A stretch of 64,000 nucleotides of DNA from Thiomicrorhabdus marina (GTDB taxonomy: Bacteria > Pseudomonadota > Gammaproteobacteria > Thiomicrospirales > Thiomicrospiraceae): NCBI RefSeq assembly GCF_017571465.1, contig NZ_JAGETV010000003.1:120724-184723 (forward strand), given 5' to 3'. The first letter of the stretch is position 1. The number at the start of each line of letters is the position of its first letter. Under the pieces are notes generated by a model. It saw only the letters and a program-made list of their open reading frames with translations. It was not told where the DNA came from and did no database searches. Position numbers and translations under genes: made by a program. Shown one piece after another: positions 56,200 to 64,000 of this stretch.

Positions 56200-56222
56200 A
56201 AACCAGCTCCGGCTGGTTTTTT
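56200..56222 (+). terminator. Intrinsic terminator after the TRAP permease genes
   Basis: AAACCAGC and GCTGGTTT pair around a short TCCG loop, followed by TTTT. It lies 8 bases past the dctM-like stop codon. Confidence 0.85.
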
Positions 56223-56297
56223 AAACTCAACCCTATACAGAAAATCAATTTACATCCGGTGCAAAACCAAATGCCCATTTAATTGAGATAGCAAACG

Positions 56298-56765
56298 ATG
56301 ACTCCTGCCATTAACCAAGCAAAACAGGCAAAAATTCAATTTCAAGTACATGAATATCAACATGATCCGAAAGCCGCTTCGTATGGTGAGGAAGCGGCTG
56401 ATAAATTGGGACTTGCAACGAAACAAGTTTTTAAGACACTGGTGCTCAGCGATGAGCATAAGCAGATGTATGTCGCCGTAGTGCCAGTCGCTTATCAGCT
56501 AAACCTCAAAAGCTTTGCCAAAGCACTTGGCATCAAAAAGGTAAATATGGCCGATAAAGCTCAAGTCAGTAAAACCGGTTACGTTTTAGGCGGCGTTAGT
56601 CCGATTGGGCAAAAACGATTATTACCGACGATTATCGATAGCAGCGCACTGAATTTTAATACCATCTTTGTCAGTGCCGGCCGTCGAGGTTTGGAAATCG
56701 AGCTGGCGGCGGCTGACCTACAACAACTTACTCGGGCACAATTTTCTGTTATCAACCAATCCTAG
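56298..56765 (+). CDS. ybaK: YbaK/EbsC-type Cys-tRNA(Pro) deacylase
   Basis: 155 residues, the YbaK length. It opens MTPAINQAKQAKIQFQVHEY, followed by TKQVFKTLVL with the conserved active-site Lys in the YbaK position, then AKALGIKKVNMAD, GYVLGGVSPIGQ and the FVSAGRRGLEIELAAADL block. YbaK clears cysteine wrongly joined to tRNA(Pro). It stands alone after a terminator. Confidence 0.92.
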   Translation: MTPAINQAKQAKIQFQVHEYQHDPKAASYGEEAADKLGLATKQVFKTLVLSDEHKQMYVAVVPVAYQLNLKSFAKALGIKKVNMADKAQVSKTGYVLGGVSPIGQKRLLPTIIDSSALNFNTIFVSAGRRGLEIELAAADLQQLTRAQFSVINQS

Positions 56766-57182
56766 ACCAACACAAAATCTAATTCGGCCCAAAAAATTTG
56801 TCGAATACGCAAAACAAAATTTGCTTTTACCTCAATCACTTAGTACAATCTGCGCCCTGCATTAATGGGGCGTTAGATTTTTTTTATACTAACCAAGATT
56901 TCCCCATCAAATAATTGCTGACTCGTTAAGCGAGTACCGCAATAAATGCCACGATTAGAGCCATTTGCTTCCTCTCCAATTCGCTGTGATGCGATGCTGT
57001 TTTGCTGCAAAGATGCTCGTTTTATGAACACAAATTTGCCCCAAGAATAGCAAGCTCATACCCGGCTCGATCATTCCTGCCCAAGCGATGTAGCAGTGCG
57101 CGACCTATTGTCTGCGCCCTAGTTTTCCCTTTTCTATTCCGGGCAAAGTCCATCGATATTTCGATGCAATTAAGGACACCCG
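56766..57182. promoter_or_regulatory. Long leader region of the DEAD-box helicase gene
   Basis: 417 bases without a supported gene between ybaK and the helicase. CTCGTTAAGCGAG at about 56930 can form a short hairpin. The last about 250 bases are less AT-rich and may be an untranslated leader, as cold-shock RNA helicase genes often have long structured ones. I cannot assign a promoter. The 62-codon frame at 57002-57190 runs into the helicase start without a ribosome site and is not called. Confidence 0.4.
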
Positions 57183-58964
57183 ATGAGTGATATCACTTTT
57201 AAAGACCTAGGTCTTAAACCTGAAATTCTTTCTGCCATTTCTGAAATCGGCTACGAAACCCCGAGTCCGATTCAGGCTCAAGCGATTCCTGCGCTGTTAG
57301 AAGGCAACGATATTTTAGGTATGGCACAGACCGGTACCGGTAAAACTGCGGCTTTCGCACTACCGGCATTAAGCAATGCCGATGTACGTCAAAAAGACCC
57401 GCAAGTACTGGTTCTAGCTCCGACCCGCGAACTGGCGATCCAGGTTTCTGAAGCCTTCCAATCTTTCGCACACCACATGAAAGGTTTTCACGTACTACCG
57501 ATTTACGGTGGTTCGGACTACGGTTCGCAAATCCGCGCACTAAAACGCGGTGTGCAGGTTGTTGTCGGTACGCCTGGCCGTGTTATGGATCACATGCGTA
57601 AAGGCACGCTAAAACTAGATAACCTAAAACTGTTGGTTTTGGATGAAGCCGACGAAATGCTACGCATGGGCTTTATCGACGATGTTGAATGGGTACTTGA
57701 GCACACGCCGGATACCCGTCAAATCGCGCTCTTCTCAGCGACTATGCCGAAAGAAGTGCACCGCATTGCGACCAACTACTTGAATAACCCGACCGAGGTT
57801 ATCATCAAGCAGAAAACCGCAACAGCAACGACAATTACTCAGAAATACCTGTTGGTAAGCGGTGGCCACAAGCTAGATGCACTAACCCGTATTCTGGAAG
57901 CAGATTCAGCCGAAATCGACGGTTTGATTATCTTCGTGCGTACTAAAAACGCGACCGTTGACCTAGCAGAGAAACTGGAAGCACGCGGCTATGCGGCAGC
58001 GGCATTGAACGGTGACATCGCCCAGAACCAACGTGAGCGTATCGTTGACCAACTGAAATCCGGTAAATTGGATATTCTGGTTGCGACCGATGTTGTAGCC
58101 CGTGGTCTGGACGTTCCACGTATCAGCCATGTTGTGAACTACGATATTCCGCAAGATAACGAATCTTATGTGCACCGTATCGGTCGTACCGGTCGTGCCG
58201 GTCGTTCCGGTACTGCGATTCTTTTCGTTACACCGCGTGAGCGCCGTCTGCTGAAATCCATCGAACGCACCACCAAGCAAAAAGTGGATGAAATGCACCT
58301 GCCTTCAGCACAGGACATCAACGACAACCGAATCGAACGTTTTAAAGGTCGCATTGTTGAAGCACTAAAAATGGATGAATTGGACTTCTACCAAAACCTA
58401 ATCGAACAGGTTGAGAACGAACAAAATGTTCCGGCGGTAGAAATCGCAGCGGCCATTGCGCGCATGATGCAAGGTGATGTTCCATTCTTCATTAAAGACA
58501 AGCCGGTTCGCGAAGTCTCTTCACGTGAACGTTCTGATCGTGGTGGCCGTGACTTTGATCGTAATGATCGTCGTGGTGACCGTAGAGAGCGTGGCGGGGA
58601 GCGCGGTGAACGTCGCGGTCGTCGTCAATCAGCAACGCCGGATGAAGGCATGAGCCGTTTCCGCATTGAAGTGGGTCGTACCCATGGCGTTCGTCCGGGT
58701 AATATCGTTGGCTGTATCGCTAATGAAGCCAGTATCGACAGCGAGTTCATCCGTCAATTGACAATCGAAGACAGCTATTCAATGGTGGATTTGCCGGAGA
58801 AAATCTCTAAAGATGCAATGAACGACCTACGCAAAGCATGGGTTTGCGGTCAGCAATTGAAGATTACTGAAGTGAAAACACAGGGCGCGGGCCGTACTCG
58901 TCTAAGCCGTCACCGTAAAGACAATGATGAGCGCTCACGCAGCCGTAAAAAGTCGCGCGACTAA
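57183..58964 (+). CDS. deaD: DEAD-box RNA helicase, DeaD/CsdA type
   Basis: 593 residues. Helicase core: Q motif SPIQAQAIPALLEG, motif I AQTGTGKT, DEAD in LLVLDEADEMLRMG, SAT in LFSATMP, and VHRIGRTGRAGRSG. After about residue 435 there is an Arg/Asp/Gly-rich linker, then a DbpA-type RNA-binding domain (FRIEVGRTHGVRPGNIVGCIANEA) and a basic end with SRSRKKSRD. DeaD unwinds structured RNA for ribosome assembly and mRNA decay, above all in the cold. An AAGGA ribosome site precedes the ATG. A GC-rich terminator follows. Confidence 0.95.
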   Translation: MSDITFKDLGLKPEILSAISEIGYETPSPIQAQAIPALLEGNDILGMAQTGTGKTAAFALPALSNADVRQKDPQVLVLAPTRELAIQVSEAFQSFAHHMKGFHVLPIYGGSDYGSQIRALKRGVQVVVGTPGRVMDHMRKGTLKLDNLKLLVLDEADEMLRMGFIDDVEWVLEHTPDTRQIALFSATMPKEVHRIATNYLNNPTEVIIKQKTATATTITQKYLLVSGGHKLDALTRILEADSAEIDGLIIFVRTKNATVDLAEKLEARGYAAAALNGDIAQNQRERIVDQLKSGKLDILVATDVVARGLDVPRISHVVNYDIPQDNESYVHRIGRTGRAGRSGTAILFVTPRERRLLKSIERTTKQKVDEMHLPSAQDINDNRIERFKGRIVEALKMDELDFYQNLIEQVENEQNVPAVEIAAAIARMMQGDVPFFIKDKPVREVSSRERSDRGGRDFDRNDRRGDRRERGGERGERRGRRQSATPDEGMSRFRIEVGRTHGVRPGNIVGCIANEASIDSEFIRQLTIEDSYSMVDLPEKISKDAMNDLRKAWVCGQQLKITEVKTQGAGRTRLSRHRKDNDERSRSRKKSRD

Positions 58965-58998
58965 ACACTGCTAGCACCCAACGGGTGTTGTTTTAAGA

Positions 58999-59032
58999 AG
59001 GCAGCCAGAGAGTTTTCTCGGCTGCCTTTTTT
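58999..59032 (+). terminator. Intrinsic terminator after deaD
   Basis: GGCAGCC (59000-59006) and GGCTGCC (59020-59026) with GAGA/TCTC pairing inside are followed by TTTTTT. A smaller hairpin (CACCC/GGGTG) just ahead may help. Confidence 0.9.
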
Positions 59033-59161
59033 ATTTTTAAAATCGATAAATGAATTGTCTTAAGTCAAAAACCGAGATTTAATCTCTTCTGCGCCCTTTC
59101 TCCCTAAATAAAGTAGGGTAAAATCATTTTTCAATTTACGACAACACTGTTTATTTTCAAC

Positions 59162-60040
59162 ATGACTCATCCGCTTTTTCGAAAACTCAGCTCAGCGCTT
59201 TTCTTGGTCATGTTGATTGCCGGCTTTGGACAGCCATCGCGAGCGTCCGAATCCGTTAGTATGGCGCTGTTTCCCTATGCAACGCCTGCACACTTAATCA
59301 AAGCCCATCAACCGTTAAAAGAGCGATTTTCGCAAACTTTACAAGCGCCTATTCACCTAGTCAGCGCACGCGACTTTGCCAGTTTTAGCGATGCCATCCG
59401 AGCAGGACAATACGATATTATTCTTGGCGCACCTCATATGGGACGTTTGGCTGAATTAACTGACCAATACCAATGGCTAGGCTTTACCAGCAACCATTCC
59501 TATGCGGTGATTGTCACCCATCGAAACCACCAAGGCAAAACACTTAAAGATTTTAAAGGCCAGCAAATTATCCTGCCGCCGCGTAGCGCGATTGTTAACT
59601 ATTTAAGCCGCCAAGCCTTGCAACAGGCCGGAATTCGCCCAGACATCGACATAGAAATTATTGAAACCAGTTCGCACCAAAGCGCAATGCTGGCGGCAAT
59701 TAGTGACATCTATCCTCTAGCGGGATTCGGTAAACCGGTATGGGAAGACTTCAATCCTGAAGGGAAAGAAAATCTGCTTAAATTATTCCAATCGAAATCC
59801 TTTCCGGGCTTCGCATTAATGGCAAACAAGCGTTTGGGTCAGGAAAAAATTGCTAAACTCCGAAAAGCGTTTTTAAGCTTTGCTAAAACCGATGCCGGTA
59901 AGCGTTATTTTAGCGAGCAGGGCTTACATAACAGCCGTCCGGAAACGCCGCAAGACATGCTGCAGTTAGATGCATTTCTTCTCGAATTGGGAATGCTGAA
60001 CACTGAACAACGTGCCAGATTGGAGCAAAGCAAACCATGA
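59162..60040 (+). CDS. PhnD-like periplasmic binding protein coupled to a GGDEF/EAL sensor
   Basis: 292 residues. A signal peptide (to about residue 29) precedes a phosphate/phosphonate-binding-protein fold: SVSMALFPYATPAHLIKAHQPLKERF, then DIILGAPHMGRLAE in place of the 'D....GP..Y' loop, and the LPPRSAIVNYLSRQAL hinge. No ABC transporter genes adjoin it. Its stop overlaps the GGDEF/EAL gene by four bases (ATGA). It therefore probably senses a small anion or metabolite for that enzyme rather than serving uptake, as in other PhnD-GGDEF gene pairs (inference from arrangement). Confidence 0.85.
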   Translation: MTHPLFRKLSSALFLVMLIAGFGQPSRASESVSMALFPYATPAHLIKAHQPLKERFSQTLQAPIHLVSARDFASFSDAIRAGQYDIILGAPHMGRLAELTDQYQWLGFTSNHSYAVIVTHRNHQGKTLKDFKGQQIILPPRSAIVNYLSRQALQQAGIRPDIDIEIIETSSHQSAMLAAISDIYPLAGFGKPVWEDFNPEGKENLLKLFQSKSFPGFALMANKRLGQEKIAKLRKAFLSFAKTDAGKRYFSEQGLHNSRPETPQDMLQLDAFLLELGMLNTEQRARLEQSKP

Positions 60041-62373
60041 AATGGCTATCTTCTCTTAGCAATCAAATCAATGTCGCGATTGGTAGCTCCCTAGCCTTTT
60101 TGTTATTTCTGTTAATTCTCAATATTAATGATTCGATCAGCAACTTCTCTGACCAAGAGAGAAATAATATTCAGCAGCAATTTGCCGAATTTCTGAATAT
60201 CTCTTTAGCACCATTGGTATTTACCCAAGATTACGCCAACCTAACGTCTCAACTGGAACAGATTGCCGACAATCATCCGGAGCTGCAACATATCGAAGTG
60301 CGCGATGCGGCTCAAAATATCGTCGGCCAGCAAGACCCTGTAAAAATTAAAACTACTGACGAAAACACTTTCAGCGAACACGTTTTATTAAAAATCGGTG
60401 ATGAAGTGGTCGGAAGTATCCAGTATCAACTTAGTTTCAACCAGTATGCGCTCTTAAAGAAAAGCTTACGCGAAGAGATGATTGTCCTAACTACCTTGGC
60501 GATTTTCTTAACAATCCTATTGACCAGTTTATTAATGGGTTTTCTAACCAAGGGTCTGTTGAAACTCAATACAGCGAGTCAAAAAATGCTCCGCGGCGAT
60601 TACCTGACTCCGGTACCAAAACTGGGAGACAACGAAATCGGCGACCTGGGGCAAAGCTTTGAAGCCTTAAGGCAGTCCATTCAGCACCGTACCAACCTAA
60701 TCGAACTGGAACAAAACCGGCTACATTCGTTACTCGACACAATGAATGTCGGCATCCTATTTGAAACCTCGGATCGCAAAATCGAATACCACAATCAGAA
60801 ATTCTTCGAAATATGGGAATTAGGCACCTCGATTTCTATTCGTAACCAGTCATTGATAACAATACTTAAACGCTCGCCGGTTCATATCGTGGAACAAACA
60901 GAGTTGAATTGGAACCAACTGGGCGAAGAGCGCTCGGAATGCATTCTTTCGGACGGTCGAGTTATTTTGCAATCGCATATGTTAGTCAGAGAAACACTCG
61001 CCGGTAATGGTCATTTATGGGTGTTTGAAGACATTTCTCAACAAAAGAAGATGGAACAAGATCTGATTCAGATGGCAAACTATGACCCTTTGACTGGCCT
61101 AAATAACCGACATGGTTTCGAGCGCCAACTAGTCAGCATGGCTTCCTATGCAAAACGCCGTAATCAATTTCTTGCATTGCTGTTTTTCGACCTTGATGAA
61201 TTTAAGTTAATTAACGATAACTTCGGACACGCTCAAGGCGATTTAGTGCTTATCGCCGTCGCTAAGACCATGCGTAAACTGACTCGGCAGGAAGAGTGGC
61301 TATTCCGCCTTGGTGGCGACGAATTTGCATTACTGTCGATTGTTGACGAGCAGTCGGAAGCGGAACATCTGGCGCAAAGGGTCATCAACGCTCTGGCTAG
61401 TACCCATCATGACTTCGGTTCGCAACAAATTCGCCTGACTACGAGTATCGGCATCTCTTTCTACCCACATCCAAGTAGCGATCCTAGCATGTTGCCTTCA
61501 CACGCTGATATTGCGATGTATCACGCTAAGGCCAAAGGCAAGAATACCTACACCATCTATAATCCGCAGGATACTAAACTCGATCAAGAAATGGCACGGT
61601 TGACCTGGACAGAAGCAATCGAAAACGCTCTTAGTAACGAACATTTCGACCTGCATTTCCAAGGTATTTACGATTGTAAAAATCTACAAATTCATCACCT
61701 AGAAGTGTTAATTCGCCTGCAGGATATCAATGAAGATAAACTCATTTATCCGAGCGAGTTTATTCCAATTGCCGAGAAGAACGGACAGATTATTCAGATT
61801 GACCGCTATGTTATCCAGCGGAGTATCTTCATGCTCGCTAAGAACCCGAAAATGCCAAATATCGCTATCAATCTATCCGGTCGATCATTTGATGATACAG
61901 AGCTCCCACACTATATTAAAGCGACAATTGAGAAATATAAGGTTGCACCAAAGCGAATATTGTTTGAGTTGACCGAAACCGAAACCGTCGCCGATATTCA
62001 GGATGCCATTGCCTTTATCAATGCACTGCATGATATCGGTTGCGCAGTGTGTTTGGATGACTTCGGCACAGGTTTTGCCTCCTTCGCTTACTTAAAACAC
62101 CTTAAAGTCGATGCCTTAAAAATCGACGGTACCTTTATCCAGAATTTAGATAATTCCAGAGAAAACCGACTATTCGTTAAAAGCATGGTGATGGTTGCCA
62201 AAGGACTCGGTAAACAGACAATTGCCGAGTTTATCGAAAACGAAGCGACCCTACGAGCCTGCATCGAGCTGGGAATTGACATGGGACAAGGCTACTATCT
62301 GGATAAGCCGCAACTGCACCACCCAGCTTTATCCGGTGCAAAAATTCCGCCGTTAGAGAACAAGGAAGCTTAA
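60037..62373 (+). CDS. GGDEF/EAL membrane sensor protein
   Basis: 778 residues: a membrane helix (about 12-32), a periplasmic domain of about 115 residues, a second helix (149-171) and a HAMP-like region to about 225. A PAS-like stretch (about 230-335, with LLDTMNVGILFETSDRKIEYHN) follows, then a diguanylate cyclase domain with intact GGDEF near 426 (FRLGGDEFALLS) and an EAL domain. The EAL motif is EVLIR (near 556), but the DDFGTG loop near 674 and ELTETE are intact, so phosphodiesterase activity remains likely. RxxD-type inhibition cannot be judged. It is coupled to the PhnD-like gene. Confidence 0.93.
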   Translation: MKWLSSLSNQINVAIGSSLAFLLFLLILNINDSISNFSDQERNNIQQQFAEFLNISLAPLVFTQDYANLTSQLEQIADNHPELQHIEVRDAAQNIVGQQDPVKIKTTDENTFSEHVLLKIGDEVVGSIQYQLSFNQYALLKKSLREEMIVLTTLAIFLTILLTSLLMGFLTKGLLKLNTASQKMLRGDYLTPVPKLGDNEIGDLGQSFEALRQSIQHRTNLIELEQNRLHSLLDTMNVGILFETSDRKIEYHNQKFFEIWELGTSISIRNQSLITILKRSPVHIVEQTELNWNQLGEERSECILSDGRVILQSHMLVRETLAGNGHLWVFEDISQQKKMEQDLIQMANYDPLTGLNNRHGFERQLVSMASYAKRRNQFLALLFFDLDEFKLINDNFGHAQGDLVLIAVAKTMRKLTRQEEWLFRLGGDEFALLSIVDEQSEAEHLAQRVINALASTHHDFGSQQIRLTTSIGISFYPHPSSDPSMLPSHADIAMYHAKAKGKNTYTIYNPQDTKLDQEMARLTWTEAIENALSNEHFDLHFQGIYDCKNLQIHHLEVLIRLQDINEDKLIYPSEFIPIAEKNGQIIQIDRYVIQRSIFMLAKNPKMPNIAINLSGRSFDDTELPHYIKATIEKYKVAPKRILFELTETETVADIQDAIAFINALHDIGCAVCLDDFGTGFASFAYLKHLKVDALKIDGTFIQNLDNSRENRLFVKSMVMVAKGLGKQTIAEFIENEATLRACIELGIDMGQGYYLDKPQLHHPALSGAKIPPLENKEA

Positions 62374-62379
62374 GGAAAC

Positions 62380-62540
62380 CTAGAATAAGTCCTTATTGAC
62401 TTCAGCAAGGAATTGAAGCGATAAATTCTATGCGGTCTTTAAAAAGCATCGCCATCACTATGGTTAAGCGCCTTAACCACGAAGTTATTCTGCAAAACCT
62501 CACCCGCAGGGGCTTTGTAAAATTTAGCGACGCTGCATTT
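62380..62540. repeat. Intergenic repeat related to one at 53637-53697
   Basis: The start (TAAGTCCTTATTGACTTCAG near 62385) matches 53639 (TAAGTCCTCACTGGCTTCTG) with few changes, and the end CTGCATTTCCTTA (near 62532) is identical to that at about 53681. Here the two parts are separated by about 130 bases, there by about 20. A hairpin GGTTAAG-CGC-CTTAACC lies at 62462-62478. Confidence 0.5.
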
Positions 62541-62542
62541 CC

Positions 62543-62869
62543 TTAAGGGAAATACTTATCTAGCTCTTCATAAACCACTTCGATATACATTAGTTTCGGG
62601 CCGCCGCCCATGACGACTGCCATCATCGCTGCTTCCAGGACTTCTTCCTTACTGCAACCCTGATCGACACAGCCCTTAACATGAATTGCGATACACCATG
62701 AACACTGAAAAGCAACACCGAGAGACAGCAGCATTAAGTGCTTGGTTTTTTCTTCCAATGCTCCGTCAGCTTCGGCAATCTTAACAAAGCCGCTAAACTG
62801 CTTGAGCTGCTCTGGCATATCTTTCATCAAACGCCCCATCATTGCGCCAGTTTCTTGCAACCTTTCCAT
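62543..62869 (-). CDS. AhpD-like carboxymuconolactone decarboxylase family protein
   Basis: 108 residues. The CxxC...H active site of the AhpD fold is complete: FQCSWCIAIHVKGC gives Cys56, Cys59 and His63. The flanking helices (KTKHLMLLSLGVAF and KEEVLEAAMMAVVMGGGPKLMY) are typical of the CMD family. AhpD-like proteins are peroxidase partners or alkylhydroperoxidases that use this CxxC; single-domain proteins of this size often act in thiol-dependent redox. No ahpC is adjacent, but a peroxiredoxin begins at 63946. GGGAGAT precedes the ATG. Confidence 0.86.
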   Translation of the reverse strand: MERLQETGAMMGRLMKDMPEQLKQFSGFVKIAEADGALEEKTKHLMLLSLGVAFQCSWCIAIHVKGCVDQGCSKEEVLEAAMMAVVMGGGPKLMYIEVVYEELDKYFP

Positions 62870-62976
62870 ATCTCCCTCCAGAATAAAATCGATGCTTAAT
62901 CACTTTTAATTTAAAGGGATATTCATTTTTTATATGAATTTTTTATGACAAGATTACCGCTAGGAGTGTAGTGCCT

Positions 62977-63252
62977 TCACAACTGGCAAGTCATCGCCTC
63001 TTTAGCACTTTTAGAAAGTTGTTTGATCGCATACTCGCGCTGGCAAGCGGCCTGTCGATTTTCGGCCTGCTCTTGATAGACTAACTGACAAGGTCGACGC
63101 GTTTGTGTGTAACGCGCCCCGCCTTTGATTTCGCCATTATGCTGGCGCAGACGTTTATCCATGTCATTGGTCACACCGCAGTACAAAGTGTTATCGACAC
63201 AGCGCAATAGATAAACGCACCATGCCGACTCGGAAGGTTTAGGCTTCGTCAC
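62977..63252 (-). CDS. GIY-YIG nuclease-superfamily protein (YhbQ-like)
   Basis: 91 residues from the chosen GTG at 63252, which overlaps the end of moaC by 14 bases; a longer start would overlap moaC by 74 bases. The domain has the layout of single-domain GIY-YIG proteins: WCVYLLRC at the GIY position, LYCGVTND at the YIG position, [16 protein letters not shown] with the Arg and His, and later QENR/REYAIK with a Glu/Lys. The YIG element reads YCG, a minor change. The E. coli homologue YhbQ is poorly understood but nuclease-like. The gene order suggests coexpression with moaC. Confidence 0.85.
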   Translation of the reverse strand: MTKPKPSESAWCVYLLRCVDNTLYCGVTNDMDKRLRQHNGEIKGGARYTQTRRPCQLVYQEQAENRQAACQREYAIKQLSKSAKEAMTCQL

Positions 63253-63730
63253 CAGTTCGAGTCCAGTGCCCAGACTTACCGCCTTTTTTCTCCAATAGTT
63301 GTACTTGATCAATCACCATCCCTTTATCAACCGCTTTACACATGTCGTACAAGGTCAATGCTGCTGCCGAAGCGGCCGTTAAAGCTTCCATTTCAACACC
63401 GGTTTGGCCAACTAATTTACAGATAGCGATAATCTCTACGGAGTTATTATCGAAGTTTGGCGTCAACTCCACTTTTACAGAGGTCAAAAGTAGCGGGTGA
63501 CACATCGGAATAATATCCGGAGTACGTTTAGCAGCCATAATGCCGGCAATACGCGCTGTTGCCAAAACATCACCTTTCTTATGCTTACCTTCAGCAATCA
63601 TGGTTAACGTCTCCGGCAACATATTAATCACCGCCATAGCACGTGCTTCACGCTCTGTATGCTCTTTAGCACTCACATCAACCATACGTGCTTGGCCTTT
63701 TTCGTCCAGATGCGTTAATTCATTTGCCAT
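63239..63730 (-). CDS. moaC: Cyclic pyranopterin monophosphate synthase MoaC
   Basis: 163 residues from ATG 63730, chosen because TAAGGAG lies seven bases ahead of it; an ATG two codons further upstream would sit almost on that site. [27 protein letters not shown] is the usual MoaC opening, with [18 protein letters not shown] and [29 protein letters not shown] following. MoaC works with MoaA to make cPMP, the first intermediate of molybdenum cofactor. No other moa gene is present nearby. Confidence 0.96.
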   Translation of the reverse strand: MANELTHLDEKGQARMVDVSAKEHTEREARAMAVINMLPETLTMIAEGKHKKGDVLATARIAGIMAAKRTPDIIPMCHPLLLTSVKVELTPNFDNNSVEIIAICKLVGQTGVEMEALTAASAAALTLYDMCKAVDKGMVIDQVQLLEKKGGKSGHWTRTGDEA

Positions 63731-63796
63731 CTTCATTCTCCTTACAAGATTTTTGTGGCGCTATTGTAAACCATTCATTCAATCAAAACAGAGTCC

Positions 63797-63894
63797 ATAG
63801 GCTATAGCTATAACCTTAAAAACAATAAATAGCTTTTATCTATCGATAAATTAAAAATATTAAATTAGCAATATCGATAGCCTTTTCCTATACT
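63797..63894. promoter_or_regulatory. Three ATAG-N7-CTAT sites (OxyR-like) and peroxiredoxin promoter
   Basis: ATAG and CTAT separated by exactly seven bases occur at 63797-63811, 63829-63843 and 63877-63891, in the gap between moaC and a peroxiredoxin gene. This is the half-site pattern of OxyR. The spacing between sites (32 and 48) is not the 22-base repeat of a full OxyR tetramer site. A promoter TTAGCA-18-TATACT (63865-63894) overlaps the third site, with the transcript heading to the gene at 63946. Confidence 0.5.
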
Positions 63895-63945
63895 GATTCA
63901 CGTAACCAATAGGCATATAAACAAAACTAATTTAAGGACTCTATC

Positions 63946-64000
63946 ATGGAACAGACTTTCGGATTACCTCGTTTAAATGAAGCCGCTCCGGCATTTAATG
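63946..64000 (+). CDS. Peroxiredoxin (partial, N-terminus)
   Basis: The window ends 18 codons into this gene. ATG 63946 has TTAAGGACT upstream as a ribosome site, and the chain begins MEQTFGLPRLNEAAPAFN, which fits the start of AhpC/1-Cys or 2-Cys peroxiredoxins ('P.LG..APDF'). The catalytic Cys lies beyond the window. The OxyR-like sites upstream support a peroxide-response role. Confidence 0.6.
   Translation, partial: MEQTFGLPRLNEAAPAFN

Noticed and set aside
57002..57190. 62-codon frame in the deaD leader
   Set aside because: It runs into the deaD start in another frame and has no ribosome site or known relatives.
60547..60566. GGGTCTGTTGAAA inside the GGDEF/EAL gene, like the MITE end
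   Set aside because: It codes for a normal KGLLKLN stretch after the membrane helix, and there is no partner end or duplication.
1..64000. CRISPR arrays, rRNA, tRNA or complete insertion sequences
   Set aside because: No regular spaced repeats, rRNA motifs, cloverleaf pattern or transposase gene was recognised in the window.

Overview
The window looks like chromosomal DNA of a gammaproteobacterium. The gene content (a cbb3-type cytochrome oxidase with its ccoGHIS assembly genes, a his-hinT-tatABC cluster, split biotin genes, TRAP permeases, c-di-GMP proteins and an Anbu peptidase system) would fit a microaerophilic, possibly sulfur-oxidising Thiotrichales/Piscirickettsiaceae-type bacterium (Thiomicrospira, Hydrogenovibrio or Thiomicrorhabdus). 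That taxonomic placement is inference from gene content and style, not from a marker gene. I saw no rRNA or tRNA gene, CRISPR array or complete insertion sequence.

Layout. 1-309: tail of a patatin-like phospholipase. 317-9105 (minus strand): ccoN-ccoO-ccoQ-ccoP, an unlisted 46-residue membrane peptide, then ccoG, then ccoH-ccoI-ccoS, with two clear minus-strand terminators dividing the block. 9571-15314 (plus): hisB-hisH-hisA-hisF-hisE, hinT and tatABC. 15328-18807: an exported DUF255/thioredoxin-fold protein, a YugP-like zinc protease and a CsgG-like lipoprotein. 18845-23117 (minus): a single-chain restriction-methylation enzyme overlapped by a RhuM-family gene. 23177-24839 (minus): a zinc-type CDF exporter and ComF. 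24905-28076: bioB, bioF and an HDOD protein.

28151-38465 is the most unusual part. It holds a split Anbu cluster. On the minus strand are Anbu (proteasome-like), a transglutaminase-DUF2126 protein and two tandem ParA/MinD-like ATPases, one of them interrupted by a TAG codon. On the plus strand are the partner ATP-grasp protein, the alpha-E protein and a zinc-ribbon metallopeptidase. A 318-bp MITE-like element with near-perfect 20-bp terminal inverted repeats and a TTA target duplication sits immediately upstream of the ATP-grasp gene. Together these genes probably make, attach and remove a small peptide or amide modification whose chemistry is not known; the ATPases are a plausible new partner.

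38600-47018: an AGCS amino-acid/sodium symporter, a tandem HD/HD-GYP protein, a 1255-residue AsmA-like DUF748 protein abutting bioH and bioC. 47214-54126: an isolated secreted protein of unknown function with its own promoter and terminator, a membrane protein paired with LemA, priA, and two small lipoproteins with related leaders. 54268-58964: TRAP small and large permease subunits without a binding protein, YbaK and a DeaD-type RNA helicase with a long leader. 59162-62373: a PhnD-like binding protein translationally coupled to a GGDEF/EAL protein. 62543-64000: an AhpD-like protein, a GIY-YIG protein, moaC and the start of a peroxiredoxin gene, with three OxyR-like half-site pairs in the moaC/peroxiredoxin intergenic region.
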